Origin: Clostridiaceae bacterium
GTDB taxonomy: Bacteria > Bacillota > Clostridia > Oscillospirales > Acutalibacteraceae
DNA: 44,781 nucleotides
Reading direction: 5' to 3'
NCBI GenBank assembly: GCA_016290665.1
Contig: JAEEUW010000007.1
Span: 1-44,781, forward strand
The notes beneath the pieces are model-generated. The model was not told the origin of the DNA. It made no database searches and saw only the letters and a list, made by a program, of their open reading frames with translations. This document shows positions 24,639 to 32,175 of this stretch, one piece after another. The stretch's first letter is position 1. Each line of letters opens with the position of its first letter. The position numbers were made by a program, and so were the translations under genes.

Positions 24639-26033
24639 TCAGCCCTCCTCATAGACGATCTTGTTGAGCGCGTTGAGATAGGCGCGGATGCTGGCGCCGA
24701 TGATGTCGGTGGAAATGCCGTTGCCGGAATAGAGCTTGCCGTCGGCGCGCAGACGCACGAGCGCGCTGCCCATGGCCTCCTTGCCCTCGGTGACCGCCTG
24801 AATCTGAAAATCATCCAGCTCGTAGTGGTGCCCCACGATGGATTCCACGGCAAGGAAGGCCGCGTCGATCGGGCCGTCGCCGGTGCAAAGGCCGCTGAGG
24901 CTTTCGCCGTCCTTCTGCAGCGTGATGTGCGCCGTGGCGCGGATCACGTTGCCGGAATTGATCACGTAGCTTTGCAGCACGTAGGCGGGCGGCACCTGCA
25001 TCGCCGTGGAGGCCACGATGACCTCCAGATCCTTGGCCGTCACGGTCTTCTTGACGCTGATGCGCCTGAATTCGCGGTAAACGCTGGTGTTGTCCTCGTC
25101 CGAAAGGTCATAGCCCAGCGCCTTGACCGCCTCCACCACTTGGGTGATGGAATCGTGCTCGCTCAGCTCAAAGGCGGCCGTTTCGCCCGAACCGATGTTT
25201 TCGAACGCGCTGGTCTTACTGCGCTCGGTGTGCAGAATCCAGCGGATCTGCTTGACCGCGCGCTGGAGCACGGTGAACTGCATGGAGCTCTGAATGCCGA
25301 GATCCATGCCGCGGGTGCGGAAATACTGCGAGATGGTGTCGAGGTCGGCGGCCTCGGCGCCGCTGACGGTCGTTTTGATCTCGCTGACCCCGGCGCCGAT
25401 GGCGGCGACTGCGCAGGCGTTGGCCATGGAAAAGCCGTCGTTGCACTGCATCCCGAAGCGGATCTCCCGCAGCGCGGGCACGCCCTTTTGCAGCGCGCCG
25501 ATAAAGGCGCCGAACTCCTCCGCCGTCATGATGCCCGCGTCGTCCGACACGGTGACGAGGGTCGCGCCGGCGTCTATCGCGGTCCGGATCGCGGTTTCCA
25601 GAAACTCCGGCTCGCTGCGCGAAGCGTCCTGCGCCACGAACTCCACGTCGGGGCAAAGGCTCTTTGCTTTTTTGACCAGTTTGCCGATCATGTCGAGCAC
25701 GACGGGCGGCTTCTTGTGGCAAAGGTACTCCATCTGCACCGTCGACGTGGGCACCACAAGCTGCAGTCGCGCCTTTCCGGCGTCCTGCAGGGCGGCCCAG
25801 GCGGCCTCGATTCCGGCTTCCTCCAGCGGGCAGGAGACGCACAGCACGCTGCCCTTCACGCCCGCGGCGATCGATTTGATCAGAAGGGCGTCGCGCTTCT
25901 CGCCCGAGAACACGGGCAGCTCGATGGCGGAAATGCCGAGCCTGTCGAGCAGCTTCGCAATCTCGATCTTTTCTTTGAAGCTCAGCGAGAGGGCTGTTTT
26001 GAGGGTGACGTCGGAACAGGTGACGGTTTGCAT
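24639..26033 (-). CDS. LeuA-like protein with lost catalytic motifs and intact leucine regulatory domain
   Basis: 464 aa. N-terminal HMGL/isopropylmalate-synthase barrel (about 1-270), then the LeuA allosteric dimer domain (about 340-464: INSGN.., CTGDGPIDAAFLAVE, AVTEGKEAMGSALVRLR, GNGISTDIIGASIRAYLNALN). Family catalytic motifs are changed: DTTLRDGEQ is SDVTLKTALS (7-16), the TSPxH His is Gln (PTSTVQ, 95-100), the metal pair HxHND is MQCND (195-199), and the GERxGN loop is GAEAAD. It probably cannot bind the usual metal. Start ATG 26033: AAAGG is nine bases upstream, and in-frame codons further up read through the T-box. Expressed from a Leu T-box; may act as a leucine sensor, scaffold or altered enzyme (inference). 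Confidence 0.88.
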   Translation of the reverse strand: MQTVTCSDVTLKTALSLSFKEKIEIAKLLDRLGISAIELPVFSGEKRDALLIKSIAAGVKGSVLCVSCPLEEAGIEAAWAALQDAGKARLQLVVPTSTVQMEYLCHKKPPVVLDMIGKLVKKAKSLCPDVEFVAQDASRSEPEFLETAIRTAIDAGATLVTVSDDAGIMTAEEFGAFIGALQKGVPALREIRFGMQCNDGFSMANACAVAAIGAGVSEIKTTVSGAEAADLDTISQYFRTRGMDLGIQSSMQFTVLQRAVKQIRWILHTERSKTSAFENIGSGETAAFELSEHDSITQVVEAVKALGYDLSDEDNTSVYREFRRISVKKTVTAKDLEVIVASTAMQVPPAYVLQSYVINSGNVIRATAHITLQKDGESLSGLCTGDGPIDAAFLAVESIVGHHYELDDFQIQAVTEGKEAMGSALVRLRADGKLYSGNGISTDIIGASIRAYLNALNKIVYEEG

Positions 26034-26050
26034 CTGGATCATCCTTTCGA

Positions 26051-26320
26051 AAAAAAATAGCGTCCCTGAGAAAACCTCAAGGACGAAGAAACTCCGTGGT
26101 ACCACCTTGGTTGCCGCAGAAGCGGCCGCTTTGCCGGATTCCAACAAATCCGCAGCCATGATAACGGGGCTTGCCGGGGTCGCTTACACAGCCGTGGGCG
26201 TTGGGCGATCCTGCTCGGGAATGAGACAGCGGAGGCTTCTTCCGGCCGGCTCGCACCATCCGCCGACTCTCTGAACCGCTCAAAAGCACCGCTTAATTCC
26301 GTCGCTGCAGTTAAGATATT
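26051..26320 (-). ncRNA. T-box leader, leucine specifier (CTC), upstream of the leuA-like operon
   Basis: On the minus strand, stem I has apical GATGGTGCGAGCC at about 26260. The specifier loop reads CTC-ATTCCCGAG, with CTC (Leu) at 26225-26223, in the same register as the TGG-ACTTCCGAG of the trpB2 leader. The T-box CCAAGGTGGTACCACGG (26110-26094) is followed by a terminator: CGTCCTTGAG with CTCAGGGACG (26085-26061, loop GTTTT), then a run of seven T. Uncharged tRNA-Leu should switch the operon on. Confidence 0.94.
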
Positions 26321-26326
26321 GGGGCT

Positions 26327-26355
26327 ATTTTAACACGCAAAAGCGCAAAAGTCAA
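26327..26355 (-). promoter_or_regulatory. Promoter of the leucine T-box operon
   Basis: Minus strand TTGACT (26355-26350), 17-bp spacer, TAAAAT (26332-26327), just upstream of the leader. The rest of the gap to the rodA stop (26356-26414) shows nothing clear. Confidence 0.8.
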
Positions 26356-26414
26356 CACGAAAAGCGCACAAAGTTGCGGTTTATGCGTCCGCACGCTTGG
26401 GCAAGATGACGAAA

Positions 26415-27593
26415 TCAGTCATAGCTGACGGCCAGCCGCGCATAGCGGTAGTCGTCATACTGCAGTCCCCGCGAGGAACGGTAGACGCTGAGCACCAGCC
26501 CGACCGCGAGATAAAGGCAGATCACCGAGGAGCCGCCCGCGCTGATGAACGGCAGCGTGATGCCGATGACCGGCAGCAGCTGCGTGCACATGCCGATATT
26601 GACCGCCACCTGCGCCATCACCATGAACATGATGCCGTAGCAGAGCATTTGCGCGGCAAAGTTATGGGCGCGCTTGCCGGTTCGGACCACGCGCACGGCA
26701 AACAGCGCGAACAGCACCAGCAGCGCCAGCGCACCGAGGAAGCCGAGCTCTTCGCCCACAACGGAAAAGATCATGTCGTTCTGGCATTCGGGAATGGAAT
26801 TGCTCTGGGTAAAGTCGCCGTGCAGATAGCCCGTGCCGAACAGGCCGCCGTTTTGCATCGCGTGCAGGGCCTGCCGCTGCTGATAAATCTCCTTCGGGTA
26901 ATCGTCCGGATGCAGCAGCGCCAGAATGCGGTTGCGCTGAATGTCGTCGAACACGCGGTACCACACGATGGGCGCCGCCGCGCCGACCAGCAGGAGCCCG
27001 GCCGGGAAATAGAGCCAGTGGACGCCCGCCACGAACAGCATGCCGATGAACATGAGCACGAAGATCAGCGCCGAGCCCATGTCGCCCGTGACGACCACGA
27101 GGCCGATCGGGATGGCGGCGTGGATGCACAAAAGCAGCACGTTGCGGAACGACGAGATCTCATGGCGGACTTTGTCGAGATGAACCGAGAAGGTGATGAT
27201 AAACCCGATTTTCAAAATCTCCGACGGCTGCAGATAGAGGTTGAACCGCGGCAGAATCTTGAGCCAGGAGCGCGCGTCGGAGCGCGCGTCGGGCGCCACG
27301 CCCAGCGGCGTGAGCAAAAGCAGCATGAGGCCCACCGAGCCGAGCGCCACCAGCGGCCAGAGCTTGAGGATCAGGTCGTAGTCGATGAACGAGATCACCA
27401 GCGCGACCGCGACGCCGAGCATCGTGGCAAGGATCATGACCAGCGCGTCGCGCGAGAGCAGCGCGCCGTCGGCCCTTGTGCGGTAGGAGGCGCTGGCCAC
27501 CATCAGCACGCCGAACACCGAAAGCAGAAAACAAAGCGCCAGAAACAGCCAGTCGGTTTCCCGCGCAGCCTTGCGCAGCGTTTGACCCTTCAC
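26415..27593 (-). CDS. RodA/FtsW/SpoVE family peptidoglycan glycosyltransferase
   Basis: 392 aa, about ten membrane helices. SEDS-family polymerases build glycan strands from lipid II. The loop FISAGGSSVICLYLAVGLVLS near the C-terminus and GTGYLHGDFTQSNSIPECQNDMIF (shown in parts: GTGYL...IPECQNDMIF) in the large outer loop are family signatures, and the catalytic Asp region VTGDMGSALIF is present. The pattern is closest to RodA. The start is GTG 27593, because GGAGGTGA lies just upstream (AGGAGG then eight bases); an ATG-type start further up has no such site. No partner class B PBP is adjacent. Confidence 0.92.
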   Translation of the reverse strand: MKGQTLRKAARETDWLFLALCFLLSVFGVLMVASASYRTRADGALLSRDALVMILATMLGVAVALVISFIDYDLILKLWPLVALGSVGLMLLLLTPLGVAPDARSDARSWLKILPRFNLYLQPSEILKIGFIITFSVHLDKVRHEISSFRNVLLLCIHAAIPIGLVVVTGDMGSALIFVLMFIGMLFVAGVHWLYFPAGLLLVGAAAPIVWYRVFDDIQRNRILALLHPDDYPKEIYQQRQALHAMQNGGLFGTGYLHGDFTQSNSIPECQNDMIFSVVGEELGFLGALALLVLFALFAVRVVRTGKRAHNFAAQMLCYGIMFMVMAQVAVNIGMCTQLLPVIGITLPFISAGGSSVICLYLAVGLVLSVYRSSRGLQYDDYRYARLAVSYD

Positions 27594-27636
27594 GCCGGTC
27601 ACCTCCTTTTTTTGACACGAATCGTACTTTCTATAT

Positions 27637-27665
27637 ATCATAGCCTATTTTCGCCGAGAATGCAA
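27637..27665 (-). promoter_or_regulatory. Promoter of rodA/ftsW
   Basis: Minus strand TTGCAT (27665-27660), 17-bp spacer, TATGAT (27642-27637). Confidence 0.6.
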
Positions 27666-27697
27666 GAAGTATTTTCCCCGAAGTGTGTGCCGGGGCG

Positions 27698-27725
27698 TTG
27701 ACTTCTTCTGTTTTTGTGATAAAAT
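27698..27725 (+). promoter_or_regulatory. Promoter of the tsaE-tsaB unit
   Basis: TTGACT (27698-27703), 16-bp spacer, TAAAAT (27720-27725), divergent from the rodA promoter. Confidence 0.6.
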
Positions 27726-27756
27726 AGAACCATCAAGACAAAAAGGGGGCGGGGGA

Positions 27757-28236
27757 ATGCAGACGTTTGTTACCGACAGCGAGCGCGAAACCGAAGCGCT
27801 GGCGGCGCGGTTCGCCTCTTCGCTGCACGGCCCGGTGGTCGTGGCTTTTTTCGGCGGACTCGGCATGGGCAAAACGGCCTTTACCCGCGGCCTGGCCCGC
27901 GGGCTCGGCATCGACGCAGAGGTCAGCAGCCCCACCTTTGCCCTCGTGCACGAATATCACGGCGGCGGCAAAACGCTCTATCACTTCGACATGTACCGCG
28001 TGGAGAGCTGGGACGACCTGTATGCCACCGGCTTTTTCGATTTCTATGAAACGGGCGGCATTCTCGCCGTGGAATGGAGCGAGAACATCGAAAACGCGCT
28101 GCCCGAGCACACGATCCGCGTCACCATTGCCCGCGGCGAAAGCGACACGCAGCGGATCATTACAATTCAGAATTCCGAATTCATCATTCCGAATTCCGAA
28201 TTGGCGCCCATCCTTTTCGGAGGTTTGAACAAATGA
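27757..28236 (+). CDS. tsaE: tRNA threonylcarbamoyladenosine biosynthesis ATPase TsaE
   Basis: 159 aa. P-loop ATPase that cycles the TsaB-TsaD-TsaE complex in t6A synthesis. Motifs: FFGGLGMGKTAFTRGLARGL (Walker A), VSSPTFALVHEY, LYHFDMYRVES (HxDxYR block) and AVEWSENI (Walker B-like). Start ATG 27757 follows a GGGGG-rich ribosome site; longer frames cover the promoter. The last about 18 residues (IQNSEF, IPNSELAP) are encoded by an AATTCCG-type dispersed repeat (28164-28203) and look like a repeat-derived extension. The stop overlaps tsaB by 4 bp. Confidence 0.95.
   Translation: MQTFVTDSERETEALAARFASSLHGPVVVAFFGGLGMGKTAFTRGLARGLGIDAEVSSPTFALVHEYHGGGKTLYHFDMYRVESWDDLYATGFFDFYETGGILAVEWSENIENALPEHTIRVTIARGESDTQRIITIQNSEFIIPNSELAPILFGGLNK
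28164..28203. repeat. AATTCCG-type dispersed repeat inside tsaE
   Basis: Repeats of AATTCCGAATTC with CATCATTCC between them form the in-frame 3' end of tsaE. Related copies: 28929-28943 (single unit, opposite orientation) and 44561-44594. Confidence 0.7.
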
Positions 28237-28925
28237 GAATCCTTGCCATCGATACCAGCGCGGTCTGCGCGTCGGTTGCCGTGACCGAAAACGGCCGCGT
28301 CCGCGCCCAAAGCAGCACCAACGCCGGGCTGACCCATTCGCGCACGCTGCTGCCGATGATCGACGCCCTGCTGAAAAACAGCGAAACGCCGCTCTCGTCC
28401 ATCGACTGCTTTGCCTGTTCGGTCGGCCCCGGCTCGTTCACGGGCGTCCGCATCGGCATCGCCGCGATCAAGGGCCTTTGCGACGGCACGGGCAAACAGG
28501 CGCTTGCCGTTTCCACGCTGGAGGGCCTCGCCTGGAATCTGCTGGGGCAGAACGTGGTGGCCTGCGCCGTGATGGACGCGCGCTGCGAGCAGGTCTATAC
28601 CGCGCTGTTCGACGTCTGCGGCGAACGCGTGACCCGTCTGACGGAAGACGCCGCGCTGAAGATTGCCGACCTCGGCGAACAACTCGGGGTCTATCCCGAC
28701 AAGCCCGTTGTCTTTGTGGGCGACGGCGCCGAAAAATGCGCGGCCGCTTTGGGGTACCCCGCTGCGGCGCCGCTCGTGCGGTTCCAGAGCGCGGCCTCGG
28801 TGGCGCTTTGCGCGGAAGCGAGCTTTGACGAAGCAAAGCTCCTCGACGCGCAGCAGCTGCTGCCGGTCTATCTCCGGCTGCCGCAGGCGGAGCGCGAGCT
28901 TCGCGCAAAGAATGCGCGGCGCTGA
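28233..28925 (+). CDS. tsaB: tRNA threonylcarbamoyladenosine biosynthesis protein TsaB
   Basis: 230 aa, ASKHA fold without a full active site, the platform subunit for TsaD in t6A synthesis. MRILAIDTSAVCASVAV, THSRTLLPMIDALL, FACSVGPGSFTGVRIGIA and KGLCDG are the family blocks; VMDARCEQVYTALFD is the second half signature. ATG overlaps the tsaE stop (ATGA) with GGAGG upstream. TsaD and RimI, often in the same operon, are absent. Confidence 0.95.
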   Translation: MRILAIDTSAVCASVAVTENGRVRAQSSTNAGLTHSRTLLPMIDALLKNSETPLSSIDCFACSVGPGSFTGVRIGIAAIKGLCDGTGKQALAVSTLEGLAWNLLGQNVVACAVMDARCEQVYTALFDVCGERVTRLTEDAALKIADLGEQLGVYPDKPVVFVGDGAEKCAAALGYPAAAPLVRFQSAASVALCAEASFDEAKLLDAQQLLPVYLRLPQAERELRAKNARR

Positions 28926-29010
28926 TCTGGAATTCGGAATTTCGTATAAAAAACCCTCCCGAGAGGCACAACATACAGATGATAATACAACGTAAAGGAG
29001 AATGAATGCT

Positions 29011-29460
29011 ATGATCGCACTCGGCGCAGACCACGGGGGCTTTGCTCTCAAGGAAGAAATCAAAAAACACCTCGACGACATCGGCGTTGCCTACAAGGAC
29101 TTCGGCACCTACACGCCGGAATCCATCGACTACGCCAAGATCGCCTATAAAACCTGTCAGGCGGTCGTCAGCGGGGAATGCGAAAAGGCCATCCTCTGCT
29201 GCGGCACCGGTATCGGCATCTCCATGGCGGCCAACAAGGTCAAGGGCATCCGCGCGGCCTGCTGCTCGGATTATTTCAGCGCGAAGTTCACCCGGCTGCA
29301 CAACGACGCCAACGCGCTTTGCATGGGCGGCCGCGTGCTCGGCGCGGGGCTTGCCATCGAGATGGTGGACGTGTTCCTCAACACCGAATTTGAGGGCGGC
29401 CGCCACCAGAGACGGGTGGATCAGATTATGGCCATTGAAAACGGGACGTTTGAAGGCTGA
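29011..29460 (+). CDS. rpiB: Ribose 5-phosphate isomerase B
   Basis: 149 aa, usual length. Interconverts ribose-5-phosphate and ribulose-5-phosphate. MIALGADHGGFALKEEI holds the DHxG substrate motif. CCGTGIGISMAANK carries the catalytic Cys, CSDYFSAKFTRLHNDANALCMGGR is the long conserved core (part: RLHNDANALCMGGR), and an HQRRVDQI tail is typical. ATG 29011 is used because AAAGGAG ends at 29000; ATG 29002 is too close to it. Confidence 0.96.
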   Translation: MIALGADHGGFALKEEIKKHLDDIGVAYKDFGTYTPESIDYAKIAYKTCQAVVSGECEKAILCCGTGIGISMAANKVKGIRAACCSDYFSAKFTRLHNDANALCMGGRVLGAGLAIEMVDVFLNTEFEGGRHQRRVDQIMAIENGTFEG

Positions 29461-29478
29461 CGAAAGGAGCGCGTTCTT

Positions 29479-30642
29479 ATGAAAAGAATCGTTTCTTTGC
29501 TGCTCGCTGCCGTCCTTCTGCTCTCCTGCGTGTGCATCGCCGGCGCGGATTATGATTTTCAGGGCCCGAAATGGGAAAAGCACAGACGCCTGTCGTTTGA
29601 CGAAACCGGCAAGCTGCGCATTCTGCAGCTCGCGGACGTGCAGGACGGCGCGTGGCTGCCCTCCATTGCAAAGCTGCTCTTGTTCGAAACCGTGCGCAAA
29701 ACCAAGCCGGACCTCATCGTCCTGACCGGCGACAACATCGACACCTACAGCTGCGACAACAGGCGGCAGGCCATCTTCGGGCTGCGTCAGGTGATGGACA
29801 TTCTGAACTGCTTCAACATCCCGATCGCCGCCGTGTTCGGCAACCATGACGACGATCCGGAATGCGGGCTGTCGAAGCTCGAGCAGATGGACATCTATGA
29901 ATCCTATCCGAACTTCATCGGCTATCGCGGCGTCGTTGCCGAAAAGACGGTTGACAAAACCGTGATGAACGTCGGCACCTACAACCTGCCCGTCTATGCG
30001 TCGAAATGCAGCGACGAGGTGGCGTTCAACATCTGGTGCTTCGATTCCGGCGACCGCAACCCGGACGATTCCTACGGCGGCTACGGCTACGTCTTCCCGG
30101 AGCAGCTGGAATGGTACAAGGCGCAGTCCGACGCGCTGAAGGCGGCGAACGGCGGCGAGCCGGTGCCGTCCATCGTGTTCCAGCACATCATTCCGCCGCA
30201 GATTGCCGAAGCGCTGCAGGAGGTGCCCGAGGGCACGCCGGACGCGGTCAGATTCAGCGGCAAATGGTACACTCTGCCCGAGGGCACGGACCTGACGAAG
30301 AACCATCTGCATGAAGCGCCCTGCCCGCCGGTGACCTGGTTCAGGCCGGGCTACGCCGAGGTGGAGGCCATGCTGGCGCAGGGCGACGTGACGGCCATCT
30401 TCTGCGGCCACGACCATATCAACGCCTATTCGGTCCCCTACAAGGGCATCGATCTTGTCTGCTCGCCGGGCATCACCTACGACTCCTATAACGACGAAAA
30501 CCGCGGCGTCCGCCTGATCACGATTGACAAATCCGACCCGACCGCCCACGAAAGCGAGCTGCTGCTGGCCTCCGATATTCTGCACAGCCGCCCGCTGCTC
30601 TCTTTCATCGCAACGATCTTTGAAAAGATTGATCCGGTGTAA
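29479..30642 (+). CDS. Exported calcineurin-like metallophosphoesterase
   Basis: 387 aa. Signal peptide at residues 1-22 (KRIVSLLLAAVLLLSCVCIAGA); the Cys within it only loosely resembles a lipobox. Phosphoesterase metal motifs: LQLADVQDG, VLTGDNID, VFGNHDDD, FQHIIPPQ and FCGHDHINAY, all intact. The order and the ADVQ form resemble the Dcr2-type branch rather than exonuclease SbcD types. It should cleave a phosphate ester outside the cell; substrate unknown. RBS AAAGGAG before ATG 29479; 18 bp after rpiB, so possibly one transcript. Confidence 0.92.
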   Translation: MKRIVSLLLAAVLLLSCVCIAGADYDFQGPKWEKHRRLSFDETGKLRILQLADVQDGAWLPSIAKLLLFETVRKTKPDLIVLTGDNIDTYSCDNRRQAIFGLRQVMDILNCFNIPIAAVFGNHDDDPECGLSKLEQMDIYESYPNFIGYRGVVAEKTVDKTVMNVGTYNLPVYASKCSDEVAFNIWCFDSGDRNPDDSYGGYGYVFPEQLEWYKAQSDALKAANGGEPVPSIVFQHIIPPQIAEALQEVPEGTPDAVRFSGKWYTLPEGTDLTKNHLHEAPCPPVTWFRPGYAEVEAMLAQGDVTAIFCGHDHINAYSVPYKGIDLVCSPGITYDSYNDENRGVRLITIDKSDPTAHESELLLASDILHSRPLLSFIATIFEKIDPV

Positions 30643-30660
30643 GAGATACAGACGAAACCC

Positions 30661-30700
30661 AACAGCCGTCCCGCGGGGCGGCTGTTGTTCTTACGTTTTT
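30661..30700 (+). terminator. Terminator after the metallophosphoesterase gene
   Basis: AACAGCCGTCCC pairs with GGGGCGGCTGTT (30661-30686, one wobble), followed by GTTCTTACGTTTTT. Confidence 0.75.
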
Positions 30701-30721
30701 CTGAACTCTTCCTGCGTTTGC

Positions 30722-30750
30722 TTGCGTATACTTTAAGGATGTGTTATACT
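30722..30750 (+). promoter_or_regulatory. Promoter of the unknown membrane protein gene
   Basis: TTGCGT (30722-30727), 17-bp spacer, TATACT (30745-30750), 22 bp before the start. Confidence 0.55.
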
Positions 30751-30771
30751 GAACCAAAGGAGGCGACGGCA

Positions 30772-31467
30772 ATGAAACCGTGGCGCATCGTGAAAACCGT
30801 GCTTTCCGCCCTGTGGCTCGCTGTCACGCTCACGGGGCTGATCTATTGGTTTGTGACGCTGGCCTATCCGTGGAACGGGACGAACCTGTGGCTGGTGCCG
30901 CTCTATCTGGCATGTCCTGTCTGGGCCTTTGTCGGCGCCTTGCTGAGATTAGAACGTCCGCTGCTCTATCGCATCACCAAAACGTTTGTGATCGTGTTGG
31001 TGTTGATTCCAACCATCGGGCTCGGCCTTTTCGGGGGCCTGCTTGCGTCGGCGGGCGGCGATTTTGACGATCTGCTTGCGGTCTATCGTCTTGCGTCCGA
31101 AACAAACACGCCATCCGCCTATGGCAGATGGGATGCGGAAGCAGAAAACGACCTGTTTCCCAAAGAGATCCCGGCCAATGCCGATGCGGTCGTTTTCCGC
31201 TATCAGCAGGTCGGCATATTCACGCAGTTCTGGCAGGATAACGAAGTGACGCTTTCGTTCTGTCTGCCCGCCGATGACTTTGACGTGCTGCGTGATACTG
31301 TTCGCAGCCGCCACAACGAAAACCACGGCAATTCTGAACCGGACACCATCGAGGACGGCACAGAGGTCTACTGGGATTGGGAAAGCTTTTCGGGCCATCT
31401 GCAGGTGACGCTTGATCCGGCTGAAAACCGCGTGACCTATGAACTGCTGCAATACAGCTTTGAGTAA
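30772..31467 (+). CDS. Unknown membrane protein with three N-terminal helices
   Basis: 231 aa. I do not recognise a family. Three hydrophobic helices: about 8-30 (VLSALWLAVTLTGLIYWFV), 36-56 (LWLVPLYLACPVWAFVGALL) and 66-92 (FVIVLVLIPTIGLGLFGGLL). A soluble acidic domain of about 135 residues follows, with no Cys pairs or known motif. ATG 30772 is preceded by AAAGGAGG; the frame extends further upstream, but only across the promoter. The DUF2019-like gene follows after 42 bp and may be co-transcribed. Confidence 0.75.
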   Translation: MKPWRIVKTVLSALWLAVTLTGLIYWFVTLAYPWNGTNLWLVPLYLACPVWAFVGALLRLERPLLYRITKTFVIVLVLIPTIGLGLFGGLLASAGGDFDDLLAVYRLASETNTPSAYGRWDAEAENDLFPKEIPANADAVVFRYQQVGIFTQFWQDNEVTLSFCLPADDFDVLRDTVRSRHNENHGNSEPDTIEDGTEVYWDWESFSGHLQVTLDPAENRVTYELLQYSFE

Positions 31468-31509
31468 CGGCGCGAAACAACCGCGCAGATACAGTAAGGA
31501 TGTGTTTTT

Positions 31510-31860
31510 ATGGATCAGAAAGAAGCGCTGCAAACCTACATCGAAGCGACGCAAACACACGCCGCTCAATCCGTTCACGGGGAAGACGCGAAGAAGATCA
31601 ATCAGGCTTATGACCGGATCGAAGAAAGCGTTCGTGTTCTGATGCAGTCGGAAGAAGGAAAAGCGGAGCTGAAACAACTGCTGCAATCGCCAATCGGCTA
31701 TGTGCGCGTGTGGACGGCTATGGTGCTGACTGCAGAGGAACCGCGTGCGTGTAAAAAGATTTTGAAAGAGGCGGCGAAAGGAACAGGCGTCTGGGCGGGC
31801 ACCGTGCGGACATTCCTGGAGGAATGGAAAAAAGGCAAACTTAACAGCGCTTTTTCTTGA
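31510..31860 (+). CDS. DUF2019-like small helical protein
   Basis: 116 aa, all-helical by appearance. The pattern YIEATQTHAAQSVHGEDAKKINQAYDRI then LLQSPIGYVRVWTAMVLT (cited in parts: HGEDAKKINQAYDRI, VRVWTAMVLT) matches my recollection of DUF2019, a HEAT-like fold common in orphan immunity-like or regulatory proteins. Function unknown. RBS AAGGA upstream of ATG 31510. Its TGA stop overlaps the TTGACA -35 box of the thrS promoter. Confidence 0.75.
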   Translation: MDQKEALQTYIEATQTHAAQSVHGEDAKKINQAYDRIEESVRVLMQSEEGKAELKQLLQSPIGYVRVWTAMVLTAEEPRACKKILKEAAKGTGVWAGTVRTFLEEWKKGKLNSAFS

Positions 31861-31885
31861 CAAACCGTGCCATCAGTGCTACAAT
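31857..31885 (+). promoter_or_regulatory. Promoter of the threonine T-box/thrS transcript
   Basis: TTGACA (31857-31862), 17-bp spacer, TACAAT (31880-31885). The -35 box includes the stop codon of the preceding gene. Confidence 0.85.
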
Positions 31886-31890
31886 AGCAC

Positions 31891-32155
31891 CCGAACACGC
31901 AATATCCCAAAAGGCTGTGACAAAGACCGCTTTCGTCAGAAGCGTTTGCAGAGAGGCAGTACCACGGCTGGAAGTACCGCCAGACGCAGACAAAAGCGCA
32001 CCGCTTTGGAGCCGCCGCCGAAACAAGGCGCGCCGTGTGACCGCGTTAAGGTCGAATGAGTGCTGCGGGCAACCGCAGAAACCGGGTGGAACCGTGGAGC
32101 TTTTCGCTTCATCCCAGTGCAGATCTGCAGATGGGATGGGGCGTTTTCTATTCTC
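31891..32155 (+). ncRNA. T-box leader, threonine specifier (ACC), upstream of thrS
   Basis: Stem I spans about 31910-32025. The specifier loop reads GCG-ACC-GCTTTGGAG-like, with ACC (Thr) at 32000-32002, in the same register as the Trp and Leu leaders of this window. T-box CCGGGTGGAACCGTGG lies at 32082-32097. The terminator stem is 32105-32116 with 32132-32143 (12 bp, two G-U), followed by TTTTC. Uncharged tRNA-Thr should relieve termination and induce thrS. Confidence 0.94.
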
Positions 32156-32175
32156 TCAAAAAGGAGCAAACACAA

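Noticed and set aside
21352-24654. 1100-codon open frame antisense to the amidohydrolase and fusion gene
   Set aside because: Same mirror effect; the minus-strand genes have motifs, ribosome sites and a promoter.
24378-26060. 560-codon plus-strand frame over the leuA-like gene
   Set aside because: Shadow frame; it would run against the Leu T-box operon and has no motif.
26034-26159. 42-codon N-terminal extension of the LeuA-like protein
   Set aside because: It reads through the T-box and terminator stem; the ribosome site fits ATG 26033.
28468-30585. 705-codon minus-strand frame over tsaB, rpiB and the phosphoesterase
   Set aside because: Shadow of three well-supported plus-strand genes; no start signal.
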